Origin: Pseudomonas juntendi
Lineage (GTDB): Bacteria; Pseudomonadota; Gammaproteobacteria; Pseudomonadales; Pseudomonadaceae
Assembly (NCBI RefSeq): GCF_009932375.1
Contig: NZ_BLJG01000019.1
Span: 1-58,184, forward strand
Reading direction: 5' to 3'
Length of the DNA: 58,184 nucleotides
Shown here: positions 48,891-58,045 of the stretch, in pieces
Layout of the letters: each line of letters starts with the position of its first letter
How positions within the stretch are numbered: position 1 is the stretch's first letter
Notes under the pieces: generated by a model
What the model saw: the letters and a program-made list of their open reading frames with translations, nothing else
The model's database searches: none
What the model was told of the DNA's origin: nothing
Translations under genes and position numbers: made by a program

Positions 48891-49349
48891 TCAGGCAGGG
48901 GCGTTGAGCGCCTTCAGGGTCATCAGCCCGGCCAGGGGCCATTCCCCTTCCAGCTGAGCCAGGCTGGCCGTGCTCATGGCCGCTGGCTGTTGCAGGTGGC
49001 CATGCTGCAGCAGCCCGACCAGGTTGCCCACCAGCGGCTGATGGCTGACCAGCAGCACATGCTGCAGCCCCAGCCGCTCGATTTCGCCGATGACCTGCTG
49101 CACATCGGCCTCTGGTGTGAGCCAAGGCACGGTGCGCAGCGGCTCGGCAAACCCCAGGGTCTCATGCACCAGCGCCGCAGTCTGCTGGGCCCGCACATAA
49201 GGGCTGGCGATGATCGCCTGCAATGGCTGCCCCAGCAGGTGGGCAGCGCTGCGCACCACCTGCTCGCGACCATGCGCAGTCAGGCGCCGTTCGGCATCGC
49301 TGTTGGCCCGCAGTTCGGCCTCACCGTGGCGCAGTACCCACAGTTTCAC
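48891..49349 (-). CDS. sixA: SixA-type phosphohistidine phosphatase
   Basis: A 152-residue small histidine phosphatase. The phosphate pocket motif LRHGEAE has catalytic His8, followed by Arg in SPYVRAQQTA and the second histidine in LLVSHQPLVGNLV. SixA dephosphorylates phosphohistidine; in E. coli it acts on the nitrogen phosphotransferase NPr and possibly on HPt domains such as that of ArcB. Its start overlaps the stop of the DUF4389 gene (ATGA, 49346-49349), and gpsA lies upstream on the same strand. Confidence 0.9.
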   Translation of the reverse strand: MKLWVLRHGEAELRANSDAERRLTAHGREQVVRSAAHLLGQPLQAIIASPYVRAQQTAALVHETLGFAEPLRTVPWLTPEADVQQVIGEIERLGLQHVLLVSHQPLVGNLVGLLQHGHLQQPAAMSTASLAQLEGEWPLAGLMTLKALNAPA

Positions 49350-49693
49350 AGCTTGGGCTCCTCGTCACGCACAGGGTGCGGGGCCGGGGCTACGGCGTGC
49401 GGCGCCTCGCCTTCCGGCGCACGCGCTGCTGGCCAATCGGCGAACGGCCAGGGTTTCTGGTCGGTATGGAAAGTGCCGAAACGGCCGATCTGCGCCAGGT
49501 ACTGGCTCAGGCTGTCGCCGAAATTCATCAGGCTGGCGCTGGGTGCGCCATACACCAGGCGGTAGACCAGTTGCACCAGCACCAGGCCGCCCAACAGCAA
49601 TTCAGCCAGTTGCCAAACCACCAGGAACACCAGCATCCACAGCACCCGCAGGATGATCGACTCGCGCTGGGCGCGCTCCGGGGTATCGTTCAT
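49346..49693 (-). CDS. DUF4389 membrane protein
   Basis: A 115-residue protein with one long hydrophobic hairpin (ILRVLWMLVFLVVWQLAELLLGGLVLVQLVYRLV, about 14-47). The segment LMNFGDSLSQYLAQIGRFGTFHTDQKPWPFADWP (about 55-88) follows, the DUF4389 hallmark. The C-terminal tail is Pro/Ala/Glu-rich. Function unknown. It is 24 bases downstream of gpsA and overlaps sixA; the gpsA-DUF4389-sixA order matches P. aeruginosa PA1614-PA1612 as I recall it, which supports orthology. Confidence 0.85.
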   Translation of the reverse strand: MNDTPERAQRESIILRVLWMLVFLVVWQLAELLLGGLVLVQLVYRLVYGAPSASLMNFGDSLSQYLAQIGRFGTFHTDQKPWPFADWPAARAPEGEAPHAVAPAPHPVRDEEPKL

Positions 49694-49717
49694 GTACCGC
49701 TCCTTGCTCTGTTCGGC

Positions 49718-50743
49718 TCAGTTGAAGCCGCTGATGGAAATGAAATCGACGTCGGTCTTGGGCTCGGCACGCATCAGGTGCTCGATGACCTGGTTCAGCG
49801 TGCGGCCCTCGAACAGAATGGCATGCAGGCCCGCCACCAGCGGCATGTACACCTGCACCTCCTGGGCCTTGGCCTTGAGCACCTTGAGCGTGTTTACGCC
49901 TTCGGCCACTTCGCCCAGGCGGGTGACGGCCTCCTCCAGGCTCTGGCCTTGCCCCAGTGCGAAACCCACCTGGTAGTTGCGGCTTTTGGGGGACGAACAG
50001 GTGACGATCAGGTCACCGACCCCGGCCAGGCCCAGGAAGGTCATGGGGTTGGCGCCCAGGCTGACGGCAAAGCGGGTCATTTCGGCCAGGGCACGGGTAA
50101 TCAGCATGCTCTTGGTGTTTTCGCCCATGCCCAAGGCCACGGCCATGCCGGCGATGATCGCATAAACGTTCTTCAGCGCCCCGCCCAGCTCCACGCCAAA
50201 ACGGTCGGCACTGGCGTAAACGCGGAAGGTACGCCCGTGCAACACCGTTTGCACCTGCTGGCACAGCGCTTCGTGTTCGCTGGCCACTACCGTGGCAGTC
50301 AACGCGTGCTCGGCAATTTCGCGGGCCAGGTTGGGCCCGGACAACACGCCGATGCGTGCCTGGGGGGCGATCTCTTCGAGGATCTGGCTCATAAGCTTGA
50401 AGCTCTGCGCCTCGATGCCCTTGGTCAGGCTGACCAGGCCCTTGCCGCGCAACAGCTCGGCATGCGGCGCCAGCACGCTGCGCAATGCGCTGGATGGCAG
50501 GGCCACGAACACCAGCTCGCTGGCTTGCAAGGTGGCCAGCAGGTCATTGACCGGTTCCACCCCGTCGTGCAGGCGAATGCCCTTGAGGTAGCGCGGGTTT
50601 TCACGATTGACACGAATGGCCTCGGCCTGGGCCGGGTCGCGCATCCATTGGCGCACCGGCACACCGTTTTCCGCCAGCAGGTTCGCCACGGCGGTGCCGA
50701 AGCTGCCGCCGCCCAGAACTGCAACAGGTTGCTGTTCAGTCAT
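49718..50743 (-). CDS. gpsA: Glycerol-3-phosphate dehydrogenase [NAD(P)+] GpsA
   Basis: A 341-residue cytosolic enzyme reducing dihydroxyacetone phosphate to sn-glycerol-3-phosphate for phospholipid synthesis. The nucleotide-binding motif is [20 protein letters not shown] (8-27). The signature [30 protein letters not shown] (about 185-214) holds the catalytic lysine, with [19 protein letters not shown] after it. I chose ATG at 50743 ([13 protein letters not shown]); a TTG two codons upstream is unlikely. It heads the gpsA-DUF4389-sixA transcript. Confidence 0.96.
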   Translation of the reverse strand: MTEQQPVAVLGGGSFGTAVANLLAENGVPVRQWMRDPAQAEAIRVNRENPRYLKGIRLHDGVEPVNDLLATLQASELVFVALPSSALRSVLAPHAELLRGKGLVSLTKGIEAQSFKLMSQILEEIAPQARIGVLSGPNLAREIAEHALTATVVASEHEALCQQVQTVLHGRTFRVYASADRFGVELGGALKNVYAIIAGMAVALGMGENTKSMLITRALAEMTRFAVSLGANPMTFLGLAGVGDLIVTCSSPKSRNYQVGFALGQGQSLEEAVTRLGEVAEGVNTLKVLKAKAQEVQVYMPLVAGLHAILFEGRTLNQVIEHLMRAEPKTDVDFISISGFN

Positions 50744-50793
50744 ATTCAATCCGTTAAAGCCATAAATTAAGTGGCGACCGGCGCATTATAAAG

Positions 50794-50813
50794 CCAAGCT
50801 GCAAGCTTCGAGC
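50794..50813. repeat. Short AAGCTGCAAGCTTCGAGCT repeat unit
   Basis: A partial copy of the CTTGCAGCTT-family intergenic repeat, in the 157-bp gap between divergent gpsA and the TonB receptor. It is self-complementary in its core (agctgcaagct / agcttcgagct). The full hairpin of 2290-2358 is not rebuilt here. Confidence 0.4.
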
Positions 50814-50900
50814 TACCGGCAGCGAGAAAAGCCTGGCACGGCATGCCTGCAGCCAGAAGCTTGAGGCGGGTCACTGGCAATTGCGCCAAGGTCGGTTACC

Positions 50901-53048
50901 ATGCCTGTTTCCATCCTGAGACAAGGCTGCTCTGTGTTCCCTGGCACGCCCCCTTTCCCGCGTCTGCTCATACTGACCGCCCTGCTCGGTAGCCCGGCCG
51001 TGGCCGAGGATCTGTTCATCGACAACACCGACCTGCCCCAGGTTCTGACCGCCACGCGCCTGAAACAGTCGCCGGCAGCGGTGCCGGGCAGCATGACCGT
51101 CATCGACAGCGAACTGATCCGCGCCAGCGGTGCCCGTGACATCCCCGAGCTGCTGCGCCTGGTACCGGGCATGATGATCGGCTACGGCGCCGGCAACCAG
51201 CCCACGGTCAACTACCATGGCAGCAACGCCAATGACGCGCGGCGCATGCAGGTGCTGATCGATGGCCGCTCGGTGTACCGTGCCGGCCTGGCCACGGTGG
51301 ACTGGAGCGACATTCCCCTGGCCATGGAGGATATCGAGCGTATCGAGGTGTTCCGTGGCCCGAACACGGTCAGCTATGGCGCCAACGCGCTGATGGCCGT
51401 GGTCAACATCCTGACCCGCAACCCGGCCGACAGCCATGGCACGCGGATGAAACTGACCCGCGGCGAGGATGGCATCAACGACTATTACCTTAGCCACGGC
51501 TTCGGCTGGGAGGGCGGCGACATGCGCCTGTCGGTATCGGGCCAGCGCGACGACGGCTTCGACGAGAACCAGTTCGGCCAGGACTACCGCGACAGCCGCC
51601 GTTTGAACCGCTTCAACCTCAGCGCCAGTCATACCCTGGCCACCGACCAGACCCTGGAATGGCAACTTGCGGCCAAAGAAGGCAGCAATCAACGGCCCTA
51701 CACCTACCAGCCGGTTTTCCAGCAGTACGAAGCCGGCAACAACGCCGACGTCAACGCCAAGGACTACGCCGGCTCGCTGCGCTGGACCAAGGAATTCAGC
51801 GCTGAACACAGCCTTTATGTTCAGGCCTCGGCGCAACATTTTGACCGCCAGCAAGTGTGGCGCGCCTGTGATGCGGTGCAGTCGTTCAGCCCCGAGCTGA
51901 CCCAGCTCTGGCAACTGAACCCGGACTTTGCCGAAAGCGTGGCGCGCGGCATTGCCACAGGTGCCCCCCTGGCCACGAACGACCCGGCCCTGCAAGGGCT
52001 TTTGCAGAAAGTGCAGGAGCAATGGCAGAACGGCGGCAAGCAACAGGTATGCGGCGATGTTGACCAGAGTACCCGCGAAACCCGCTACGACCTGGAAATC
52101 CAGGACACCCTGAGCCTGACCGACAGCCTGCGCCTGCTCAGCGGCATGAACTACCGCTATGACCGGGCCGATTCGCAGACCTACTTCAACGGCAGCGTCG
52201 ACGACCAGACCTGGCGCCTGTTCGGGCAACTGGAATGGCGCGCCGACGAGCACTGGATCCTGCAGGGCGGCGCCATGTTCGAGGACTCGCAGCTGTCCGG
52301 CAACTCGCTGACCCCGCGTGTGGCGGTCAACTACCTGATCACCCCGCGCCATGGCCTGCGTGCGGTGTATTCCGAGGCCGTGCGCTCGCCCGACATGTTC
52401 GAGAACAACGTCAACTGGAGCTACACGGTCAAGAACCTCACGCCCAATGCATTCGGCCTGCAAAACGGCGAATACTTCGTCAAGACCCGCGGCCCCGGCG
52501 ACCTCGAGCAAGAGCGCATGCGCTCGCGCGAACTGGGCTACAACGGCTATTTCAGCGACATCGACCTGAGCATGGACGTGAAGCTGTTCTACGACGAGAT
52601 CACCGGCATGATCAGCGAGCCGCTGCGCAACAACCAGTACATCGCCAGCAACGCCAACAAGGCCCGCTTCAGCGGCAGCGAGGCACAACTGGACTGGCGC
52701 CCGACCCTGCGCGACCGTCTGCGCCTGACCTACGCCTATGTCGATGCCTGGGCCAGCAACCCCGACGATCGCCGCCTCAGCGCCCGCAACAGCGGCTCGG
52801 CCGGGTGGATGCGCGACTGGGGTGCCGGCTGGTCGAGCGCGCTGTTCTACTACGGCGACGATGCCCTTAATGCGTACCGCTACGAGCGCCTGGACCTGCG
52901 CCTGGCCAAGCGTTTCCGGGTATATGGCAGCAACCTGGAGCTGGCGGCGTTGTGGCAACAGCGCCTGGACGATGAACCGACCACGGCAGCCCAGAACCGC
53001 TACGACAGCCGCCACCGCCTGAGCGTCAGCGCGGAGCTGGAGTTCTGA
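50901..53048 (+). CDS. BtuB/CirA-like TonB-dependent outer-membrane receptor
   Basis: A 715-residue outer-membrane receptor. After a signal peptide (core RLLILTALLGSPAVAED, about 22-38) comes a possible TonB box in DLPQVLTATRL. The plug domain includes ARDIPELLRLVPGMMIGYG and EDIERIEVFRGPNTVSYGANALMAVVNILTRNP. The barrel ends SVSAELEF with terminal Phe. There is no STN domain, so it does not use ECF/FecR signalling. ATG at 50901 is used; an in-frame GTG at 50934 would give a tidier signal peptide. Its stop overlaps the binding-protein start (TGATG), tying it to the sensory genes that follow. Ligand unknown. Confidence 0.88.
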   Translation: MPVSILRQGCSVFPGTPPFPRLLILTALLGSPAVAEDLFIDNTDLPQVLTATRLKQSPAAVPGSMTVIDSELIRASGARDIPELLRLVPGMMIGYGAGNQPTVNYHGSNANDARRMQVLIDGRSVYRAGLATVDWSDIPLAMEDIERIEVFRGPNTVSYGANALMAVVNILTRNPADSHGTRMKLTRGEDGINDYYLSHGFGWEGGDMRLSVSGQRDDGFDENQFGQDYRDSRRLNRFNLSASHTLATDQTLEWQLAAKEGSNQRPYTYQPVFQQYEAGNNADVNAKDYAGSLRWTKEFSAEHSLYVQASAQHFDRQQVWRACDAVQSFSPELTQLWQLNPDFAESVARGIATGAPLATNDPALQGLLQKVQEQWQNGGKQQVCGDVDQSTRETRYDLEIQDTLSLTDSLRLLSGMNYRYDRADSQTYFNGSVDDQTWRLFGQLEWRADEHWILQGGAMFEDSQLSGNSLTPRVAVNYLITPRHGLRAVYSEAVRSPDMFENNVNWSYTVKNLTPNAFGLQNGEYFVKTRGPGDLEQERMRSRELGYNGYFSDIDLSMDVKLFYDEITGMISEPLRNNQYIASNANKARFSGSEAQLDWRPTLRDRLRLTYAYVDAWASNPDDRRLSARNSGSAGWMRDWGAGWSSALFYYGDDALNAYRYERLDLRLAKRFRVYGSNLELAALWQQRLDDEPTTAAQNRYDSRHRLSVSAELEF

Positions 53049-53938
53049 TGAGCCTGCTGTTGCGCCTGCTGGTACTGTGCCTGTGGCCGCTGGGCCCATT
53101 GTCGGCCAGCGAGATCCTGCTGATCGGCGCCGAGGACCAGCCCGGCATCCGCAGCTTCGTGGCGGCGCTGGAAAACCGCAGGCCGCACGACCATGTGCAC
53201 TTCCAGACCACCGCCGACTTGCCATCACCGGGCAAACTCAAGGCCGACCAGCGCCTGATCCTGCTCGACAACGCTGCCCTCGATTGGCGCCTGAGCGAAA
53301 CCGCCGGGCCACCGGCCTTGGTCATGCGCGTCAGCCGGGTTCAGGCTGAGCAGCGCCTGGGAAAGTCGCGCCCGGCGTTTCTCACCTTCTTGTGGAATGA
53401 CGCGCCACCGGCCCGTCAGTTGCGCCTGGCGCGTTACTTGCTGCCCCAGGCACGGCGTATCGGCGTGCTGTACGGCCAGCACAGCGGGTTTCTGCTCGAG
53501 GAACTGCGCCATGCGGCACGGCCGCTGGGCCTGGAAATCGTGGCCCAGGACTGGTCCGACCCTCGCGACAACCGGCCATTGCAGCACCTGCTGGGCAACA
53601 GCGATGTCCTGCTGGGGCTGGACGACCCTGACCTGTACAACTCCAAGACGGCGAAGAACCTGCTGCTGAGCAGCTATGGCCGGCAGATGGCGCTGATCGG
53701 CCCCAACGCCGGTTTTGTCCGCGCCGGCGCACTGGCCAGCACCTACAGCGACCAGGACGACTGGCTGGCGGAACTCGACCAATTGCTCGACCAGCCCCCG
53801 GCGCGCTGGCCGCGCAGCCTCTACCCCAAGCGCTACAGCGTCAGCGGCAACCAGCAAGTGGCCCGGGCCCTGGGCCTTGAACCGATCGATCCGAACGCCG
53901 CCGCCCAGGTGCTGGCCGAAGGAGAACCCACCCCATGA
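53048..53938 (+). CDS. ABC-type solute-binding-like periplasmic protein, no partner transporter
   Basis: A 296-residue exported protein with signal peptide [20 protein letters not shown]. The body resembles periplasmic binding proteins of the PF04392 (ABC_sub_bind/TrpX-like) type: a first lobe with [15 protein letters not shown], a hinge strand [18 protein letters not shown], and [53 protein letters not shown], the family's second lobe. No permease or ATPase gene is adjacent. It overlaps both neighbours (TGATG upstream, ATGA downstream), so I infer that it presents a ligand to the kinase and does not feed a transporter. Confidence 0.82.
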   Translation: MSLLLRLLVLCLWPLGPLSASEILLIGAEDQPGIRSFVAALENRRPHDHVHFQTTADLPSPGKLKADQRLILLDNAALDWRLSETAGPPALVMRVSRVQAEQRLGKSRPAFLTFLWNDAPPARQLRLARYLLPQARRIGVLYGQHSGFLLEELRHAARPLGLEIVAQDWSDPRDNRPLQHLLGNSDVLLGLDDPDLYNSKTAKNLLLSSYGRQMALIGPNAGFVRAGALASTYSDQDDWLAELDQLLDQPPARWPRSLYPKRYSVSGNQQVARALGLEPIDPNAAAQVLAEGEPTP

Positions 53939-55869
53939 GCAGCAAACGCCTGAGTTGGGACATTCACACCCGCACCCAGATCATCAGCCTTGGCCCCGCG
54001 CTGCTGCTGACCTTGCTGCTGATCAGCTTCTTTACCTTCGTTCGTATCCAGGACCTGCGCCAGGAACTCAACCACACCGGGCAATTGATCGCCAACCAGC
54101 TGGCACCCGCGTCGGAGTACGGGGTGATTTCCGGTAACAACGAAGTGCTCGAGGGGCTCATGCGGGCCACCCTCAGCATCCCGCACGTCCGCTTCCTGGA
54201 GGTACAGGACAGCCGCAACCACATCCTGGTCTACGTGGAGCAGTCCGACGAAAGCGCCAACCGCGCGCAGCAGGTCGAAGTGTTCCAGGCGCCCATCCGC
54301 CTGCAGCAGATACGCCTGGACAACGATTTTCTGCAACAGGGCAAAGCCAACACCCCGGCCATCGGGGACGACTACCTGGGCCGGGTGATCGTCGGCATGT
54401 CCGATGACGCGTTCAGCCAGCGCCAGCAGGAAATCGTGATCAAGGCGGGCATCCTCGCGCTGTTCGCCCTGCTGTTCACCTTCTTGCTGGCTCGCCGCCT
54501 GGCCCTGAGCCTGGCCAAGCCGATCAGCGACATGGGCCACGCGGTCAAGGCCATCCAGCAAGGCAAGTACAACACGCCCTTGCCGGTGGTAGACGACAGC
54601 GAGTTGGGCCACCTGGCGCGCCACATCAACAACCTGGCCAGCGCCCTGGAGCAGGCCAGCGCTGAACAGCAACAAACCATCGCCGAGCTGATCCAGGCCC
54701 GCGAAGAGGCTGAACAGGCCAACCGTGCCAAGTCCGATTTCCTGGCGATGATGAGCCACGAGCTGCGCACCCCGATGAACGGTGTGATGGGCATGCTGCA
54801 ATTGCTGGAAACCACCCCGCTCAGCAACGAACAGGCCGATTACACCGCCGTGGCCAGCGAGTCCACCGGGCACCTGCTGAAAGTCATCAACGATATTCTG
54901 GACTTCTCGCGCATCGAACGCGCCGCGCTACAGCTGGAGCACATCGACTTCAACCTCGGCGAGCTGATCACCAGCAGCGTCCAGTCCTTCCAGCACAGCG
55001 CCCAGCAACGCGGCCTTGGGCTGCACCTGCAACTGCCGGCCGACATCGGCCAGTTGCAGGTGAACGGCGACCCTACGCGCATCCGCCAGATCCTGCTGAA
55101 CCTGGTGGGCAACGCGCTGAAGTTCACCGAACGCGGCCAGGTGCAGGTCGAGGCCCGCTGGCAGGTGGTCGATCGGCAGTTGATCTGGCTGACCTGCAGC
55201 GTGCGTGATACCGGCATCGGTATCGACAGCGACCGCCTGGAAATGATGTTCGTCGCATTCCAGCAAGCGGACAGCTCGATTTCCCGCCGCTATGGCGGCA
55301 CCGGGCTGGGGTTGTCGATCGCCCGCACCCTGGCCGAGCGCATGGGTGGCAAGCTGCGCGGTGAGAGCCACGTGGGCCAGGGTTCAACGTTCACCCTGGA
55401 GATGCCCTTGGCCCTGGCCAGCCAGGCGCCGGCGCCACTGCCGCACCCACTCGACCCGCCGGCGGCGGCTGCCGAGCAGAAAAAGGTGCTGTTGGTCGAG
55501 GATAATGCGGTCAACCAGAGTGTCATAGAAGCCATGCTGCGCAGCCTGGGGCTGACGGTGTGCACCGCTGCAGACGGCCTCGAGGCGGTCGACCTGGTGG
55601 GCCGCCAGCGCTTTGCCGCGGTGCTGATGGACTGCCGGTTGCCGCACATGGATGGCTATGAAGCCACCCGCCGCATTCGCCAACTGGACAAAGGCACAGG
55701 CCTGCCGATCATCGCCCTGACCGCCAACGCGCTCGACGGCGACCGCGAGCGATGCATGGCCGCCGGCATGGATGACTACCTGAGCAAACCCTTGCGCCGC
55801 AGCGAACTGCAGCGCGTGCTGCAACGCTGGTTACCCGGCCAGACAACCGCGACTGGCGATAAATGCTAA
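53935..55869 (+). CDS. GacS/BarA-type hybrid sensor histidine kinase, PA1611-like
   Basis: A 644-residue hybrid kinase. Membrane helices lie at about 18-40 and 175-197. The short periplasmic domain between them ([26 protein letters not shown]...) resembles that of GacS/BarA. HAMP (about 197-250), HisKA with His275 ([13 protein letters not shown]), HATPase ([26 protein letters not shown]) and a receiver (about 517-635) with Asp566 ([12 protein letters not shown]) follow. It ends after the receiver without an HPt domain, so an external HPt is needed. P. aeruginosa PA1611, also next to fabA, belongs to the HptB-feeding group and interacts with RetS; orthology is inferred from gene order. Confidence 0.92.
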   Translation: MSSKRLSWDIHTRTQIISLGPALLLTLLLISFFTFVRIQDLRQELNHTGQLIANQLAPASEYGVISGNNEVLEGLMRATLSIPHVRFLEVQDSRNHILVYVEQSDESANRAQQVEVFQAPIRLQQIRLDNDFLQQGKANTPAIGDDYLGRVIVGMSDDAFSQRQQEIVIKAGILALFALLFTFLLARRLALSLAKPISDMGHAVKAIQQGKYNTPLPVVDDSELGHLARHINNLASALEQASAEQQQTIAELIQAREEAEQANRAKSDFLAMMSHELRTPMNGVMGMLQLLETTPLSNEQADYTAVASESTGHLLKVINDILDFSRIERAALQLEHIDFNLGELITSSVQSFQHSAQQRGLGLHLQLPADIGQLQVNGDPTRIRQILLNLVGNALKFTERGQVQVEARWQVVDRQLIWLTCSVRDTGIGIDSDRLEMMFVAFQQADSSISRRYGGTGLGLSIARTLAERMGGKLRGESHVGQGSTFTLEMPLALASQAPAPLPHPLDPPAAAAEQKKVLLVEDNAVNQSVIEAMLRSLGLTVCTAADGLEAVDLVGRQRFAAVLMDCRLPHMDGYEATRRIRQLDKGTGLPIIALTANALDGDRERCMAAGMDDYLSKPLRRSELQRVLQRWLPGQTTATGDKC

Positions 55870-56077
55870 AGTGCGGCAGTCTTAAACACTGGACAGGACC
55901 TTCATCGGCCCTGAAAATAGACGTTTCAGTGCACACCTGTACTTCTTTCACCAGGTGCGCTGTGACTTTCACCACAACGCAATAGTCTACCTGTAGGCTA
56001 CCGCCCCGAAGCCGTTGGTTATTCGGGTCGGTCGGGAAGATTCATCCCCTGCCACAGGGGGTTATTGAGGAGCTCGC
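55870..56077 (+). promoter_or_regulatory. fabA upstream region with an imperfect dyad
   Basis: A 208-bp gap with no gene. It contains an imperfect inverted repeat agtgcacacctg (55928-55939) ... caggtgcgct (55952-55961), a possible operator or RNA hairpin. Bases 56050-56073 include the ribosome site ttgaggagc for fabA. In P. aeruginosa fabAB is controlled by the DesT repressor; I cannot match a DesT site with confidence. Confidence 0.45.
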
Positions 56078-56593
56078 ATGACCAAACAACACGCCTTTAC
56101 TCGGGAAGACCTGCTGCGCTGCAGTCGCGGTGAGCTGTTCGGCCCAGGTAATGCGCAACTGCCCGCGCCGAACATGCTGATGGTCGATCGCATCACCCAC
56201 ATCAGCGAAGAAGGCGGCAAGTACGGCAAAGGTGAGTTGGTCGCCGAGCTGGATATCACCCCGGACCTGTGGTTCTTCGCCTGCCATTTCGAAGGCGACC
56301 CGGTCATGCCGGGCTGCCTGGGCCTCGACGCCATGTGGCAGCTGGTCGGTTTCTTCCTCGGCTGGCAGGGCCTGCCAGGCCGCGGCCGCGCCCTGGGTTC
56401 GGGCGAAGTGAAGTTCTTCGGCCAGGTTTTGCCTACCGCCAAGAAAGTCACCTACAACATCCACATCAAACGCGTCCTGAAGGGCAAGCTGAACATGGCC
56501 ATCGCCGATGGCTCGGTCAGCGTTGACGGCCGCGAGATCTACACCGCCGAAGGCCTGCGGGTCGGCGTGTTCACCTCCACTGACAATTTCTAA
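56078..56593 (+). CDS. fabA: FabA, 3-hydroxydecanoyl-ACP dehydratase/isomerase
   Basis: A 171-residue hotdog-fold enzyme that dehydrates 3-hydroxydecanoyl-ACP and isomerises trans-2 to cis-3-decenoyl-ACP, the entry to unsaturated fatty acids. Catalytic His70 is in [22 protein letters not shown], with the partner aspartate in GLDAMW (about residue 84). Length and sequence match the family. The ATG follows taaggagctc-type ribosome site (gaggagctc). It is followed after 11 bases by fabB, the usual coupled pair. Confidence 0.98.
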   Translation: MTKQHAFTREDLLRCSRGELFGPGNAQLPAPNMLMVDRITHISEEGGKYGKGELVAELDITPDLWFFACHFEGDPVMPGCLGLDAMWQLVGFFLGWQGLPGRGRALGSGEVKFFGQVLPTAKKVTYNIHIKRVLKGKLNMAIADGSVSVDGREIYTAEGLRVGVFTSTDNF

Positions 56594-56604
56594 GGGTTAT
56601 TCGC

Positions 56605-57825
56605 ATGCGCCGCGTCGTTATCACTGGTCTGGGCATCGTTTCGTGCCTGGGCAATGACAAAGCTACCGTCACCGAAAACCTGCGCAACAGCCGTCCGGGT
56701 ATCCGTTACAACCCGGAATACAAGGAAATGGGGCTGCGTAGCCAGGTTTCCGGGTCCATCGACCTCAACCTCGAAGAACTGATCGACCGCAAGGTCTACC
56801 GCTTCGTGGGCCACGCGGCTGCCTACGCCTACCTGGCCATGCAGGACGCGATCAAGGATTCCGGCCTGACCGAAGAGCAGGTGTCCAACCCGCGTACCGG
56901 CCTGGTGGCTGGCTCCGGCGGCGCCTCGACCCTGAACCAGATGGAAGCGCTGGACACCCTGCGCGAGAAAGGCGTCAAGCGCGTCGGCCCATACCGTGTC
57001 ACGCGCACCATGGGCAGCACCGTTTCGGCATGCCTGGCTACGCCGTTCAAGATCAAGGGCATCAACTACTCGATCTCGTCGGCCTGCGCCACTTCGGCTC
57101 ACTGCATCGGTACCGCACTGGAGCAGATCCAGTGGGGCAAGCAGGACATCGTCTTTGCCGGCGGCGGTGAAGAAGAGCACTGGAGCCAGTCGTTCCTGTT
57201 CGATGCCATGGGCGCCCTGTCGACCAAGCGCAACGAAACCCCGGAACTGGCCTCGCGCGCCTATGACGCAGACCGTGATGGCTTCGTCATCGCTGGCGGC
57301 GGCGGCATGGTGGTGGTCGAGGAGCTGGAACATGCCCTGGCCCGTGGCGCCAAGATCTACGCCGAAATCGTCGGCTACGGTGCGACCTCCGACGGTTACG
57401 ACATGGTTGCCCCGAGTGGCGAAGGCGCTATCCGCTGCATGCAGCAGGCGCTGTCCACCGTCGACACCCCGATCGATTACCTGAACACCCACGGCACCTC
57501 GACCCCGGTCGGTGACGTTGCCGAGATGAAAGGCGTTCGCGAGGTATTCAAGGACAAGGCGCCGAAGATCAGCTCGACCAAGAGCCTGTCGGGCCACTCG
57601 CTGGGCGCCGCGGGCGTGCACGAGGCGATCTACTGCCTGCTGATGATGGAAAACAACTTCATCGCCGGCTCTGCCAATATCGACGAGCTGGACCCGGAAG
57701 TGGCCGACCTGCCGATCCTGCGCAAAACCGAAGAAAACGCCAAGATCGACACGGTCATGAGCAACAGCTTCGGCTTCGGCGGCACCAACGCCACCCTGGT
57801 GCTCAAGCGCTGGGAAGGCAAGTAA
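56605..57825 (+). CDS. fabB: FabB, beta-ketoacyl-ACP synthase I
   Basis: A 406-residue thiolase-fold condensing enzyme that elongates the cis-3-decenoyl-ACP made by FabA. The active-site cysteine is Cys161 in [12 protein letters not shown], and the two catalytic histidines are in [10 protein letters not shown] and [11 protein letters not shown]. The C-terminal [16 protein letters not shown] is diagnostic. The 11-base gap with ribosome site taagggttatt shows co-transcription with fabA. A terminator follows. Confidence 0.98.
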   Translation: MRRVVITGLGIVSCLGNDKATVTENLRNSRPGIRYNPEYKEMGLRSQVSGSIDLNLEELIDRKVYRFVGHAAAYAYLAMQDAIKDSGLTEEQVSNPRTGLVAGSGGASTLNQMEALDTLREKGVKRVGPYRVTRTMGSTVSACLATPFKIKGINYSISSACATSAHCIGTALEQIQWGKQDIVFAGGGEEEHWSQSFLFDAMGALSTKRNETPELASRAYDADRDGFVIAGGGGMVVVEELEHALARGAKIYAEIVGYGATSDGYDMVAPSGEGAIRCMQQALSTVDTPIDYLNTHGTSTPVGDVAEMKGVREVFKDKAPKISSTKSLSGHSLGAAGVHEAIYCLLMMENNFIAGSANIDELDPEVADLPILRKTEENAKIDTVMSNSFGFGGTNATLVLKRWEGK

Positions 57826-57847
57826 GGCGCCCTGGCAGTAATCAGAA

Positions 57848-57878
57848 ACGCCCCGACTGGTTCGGGGCGTTTTCTTTT
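57848..57878 (+). terminator. Rho-independent terminator after fabB
   Basis: Stem acgccccga / ttcggggcgt with a short loop, followed by tttctttt. It lies 23 bases past the fabB stop. Confidence 0.9.
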
Positions 57879-57984
57879 GTGTCGCCTGTACTGGCCCTGT
57901 CGCAGGCAAGCCCACAGGATCAGCACAGGGCCTGAGTGCTGCGCTGTACCTGTGGGAGAATGGTTTCTGGCAAGGGTATCCGCA

Positions 57985-58045
57985 GCATCTTCAGCGCCTG
58001 TGAGATCGAGCGCCGCCCGCGCGGCGCATCGCGAGCTGCGCTCGC
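57985..58045. repeat. REP-like sequence adjoining the terminal inverted repeat
   Basis: The stretch tcagcgcctgtgagatcgag...cgccgcccgcgcggcgcatc gcgagctgcgctcgc contains two nested palindromes (gccgcccgcgcggcgc and gcgagctgcgctcgc). It directly abuts the inverted repeat that begins at 58046. I recognise the style as a common P. putida extragenic repeat. Confidence 0.55.

Noticed and set aside
50871..53228. A 785-codon minus-strand frame opposite the TonB receptor
   Set aside because: Shadow of the receptor gene; composition is Val/Ala/Gly/Gln-rich with no recognisable motif.
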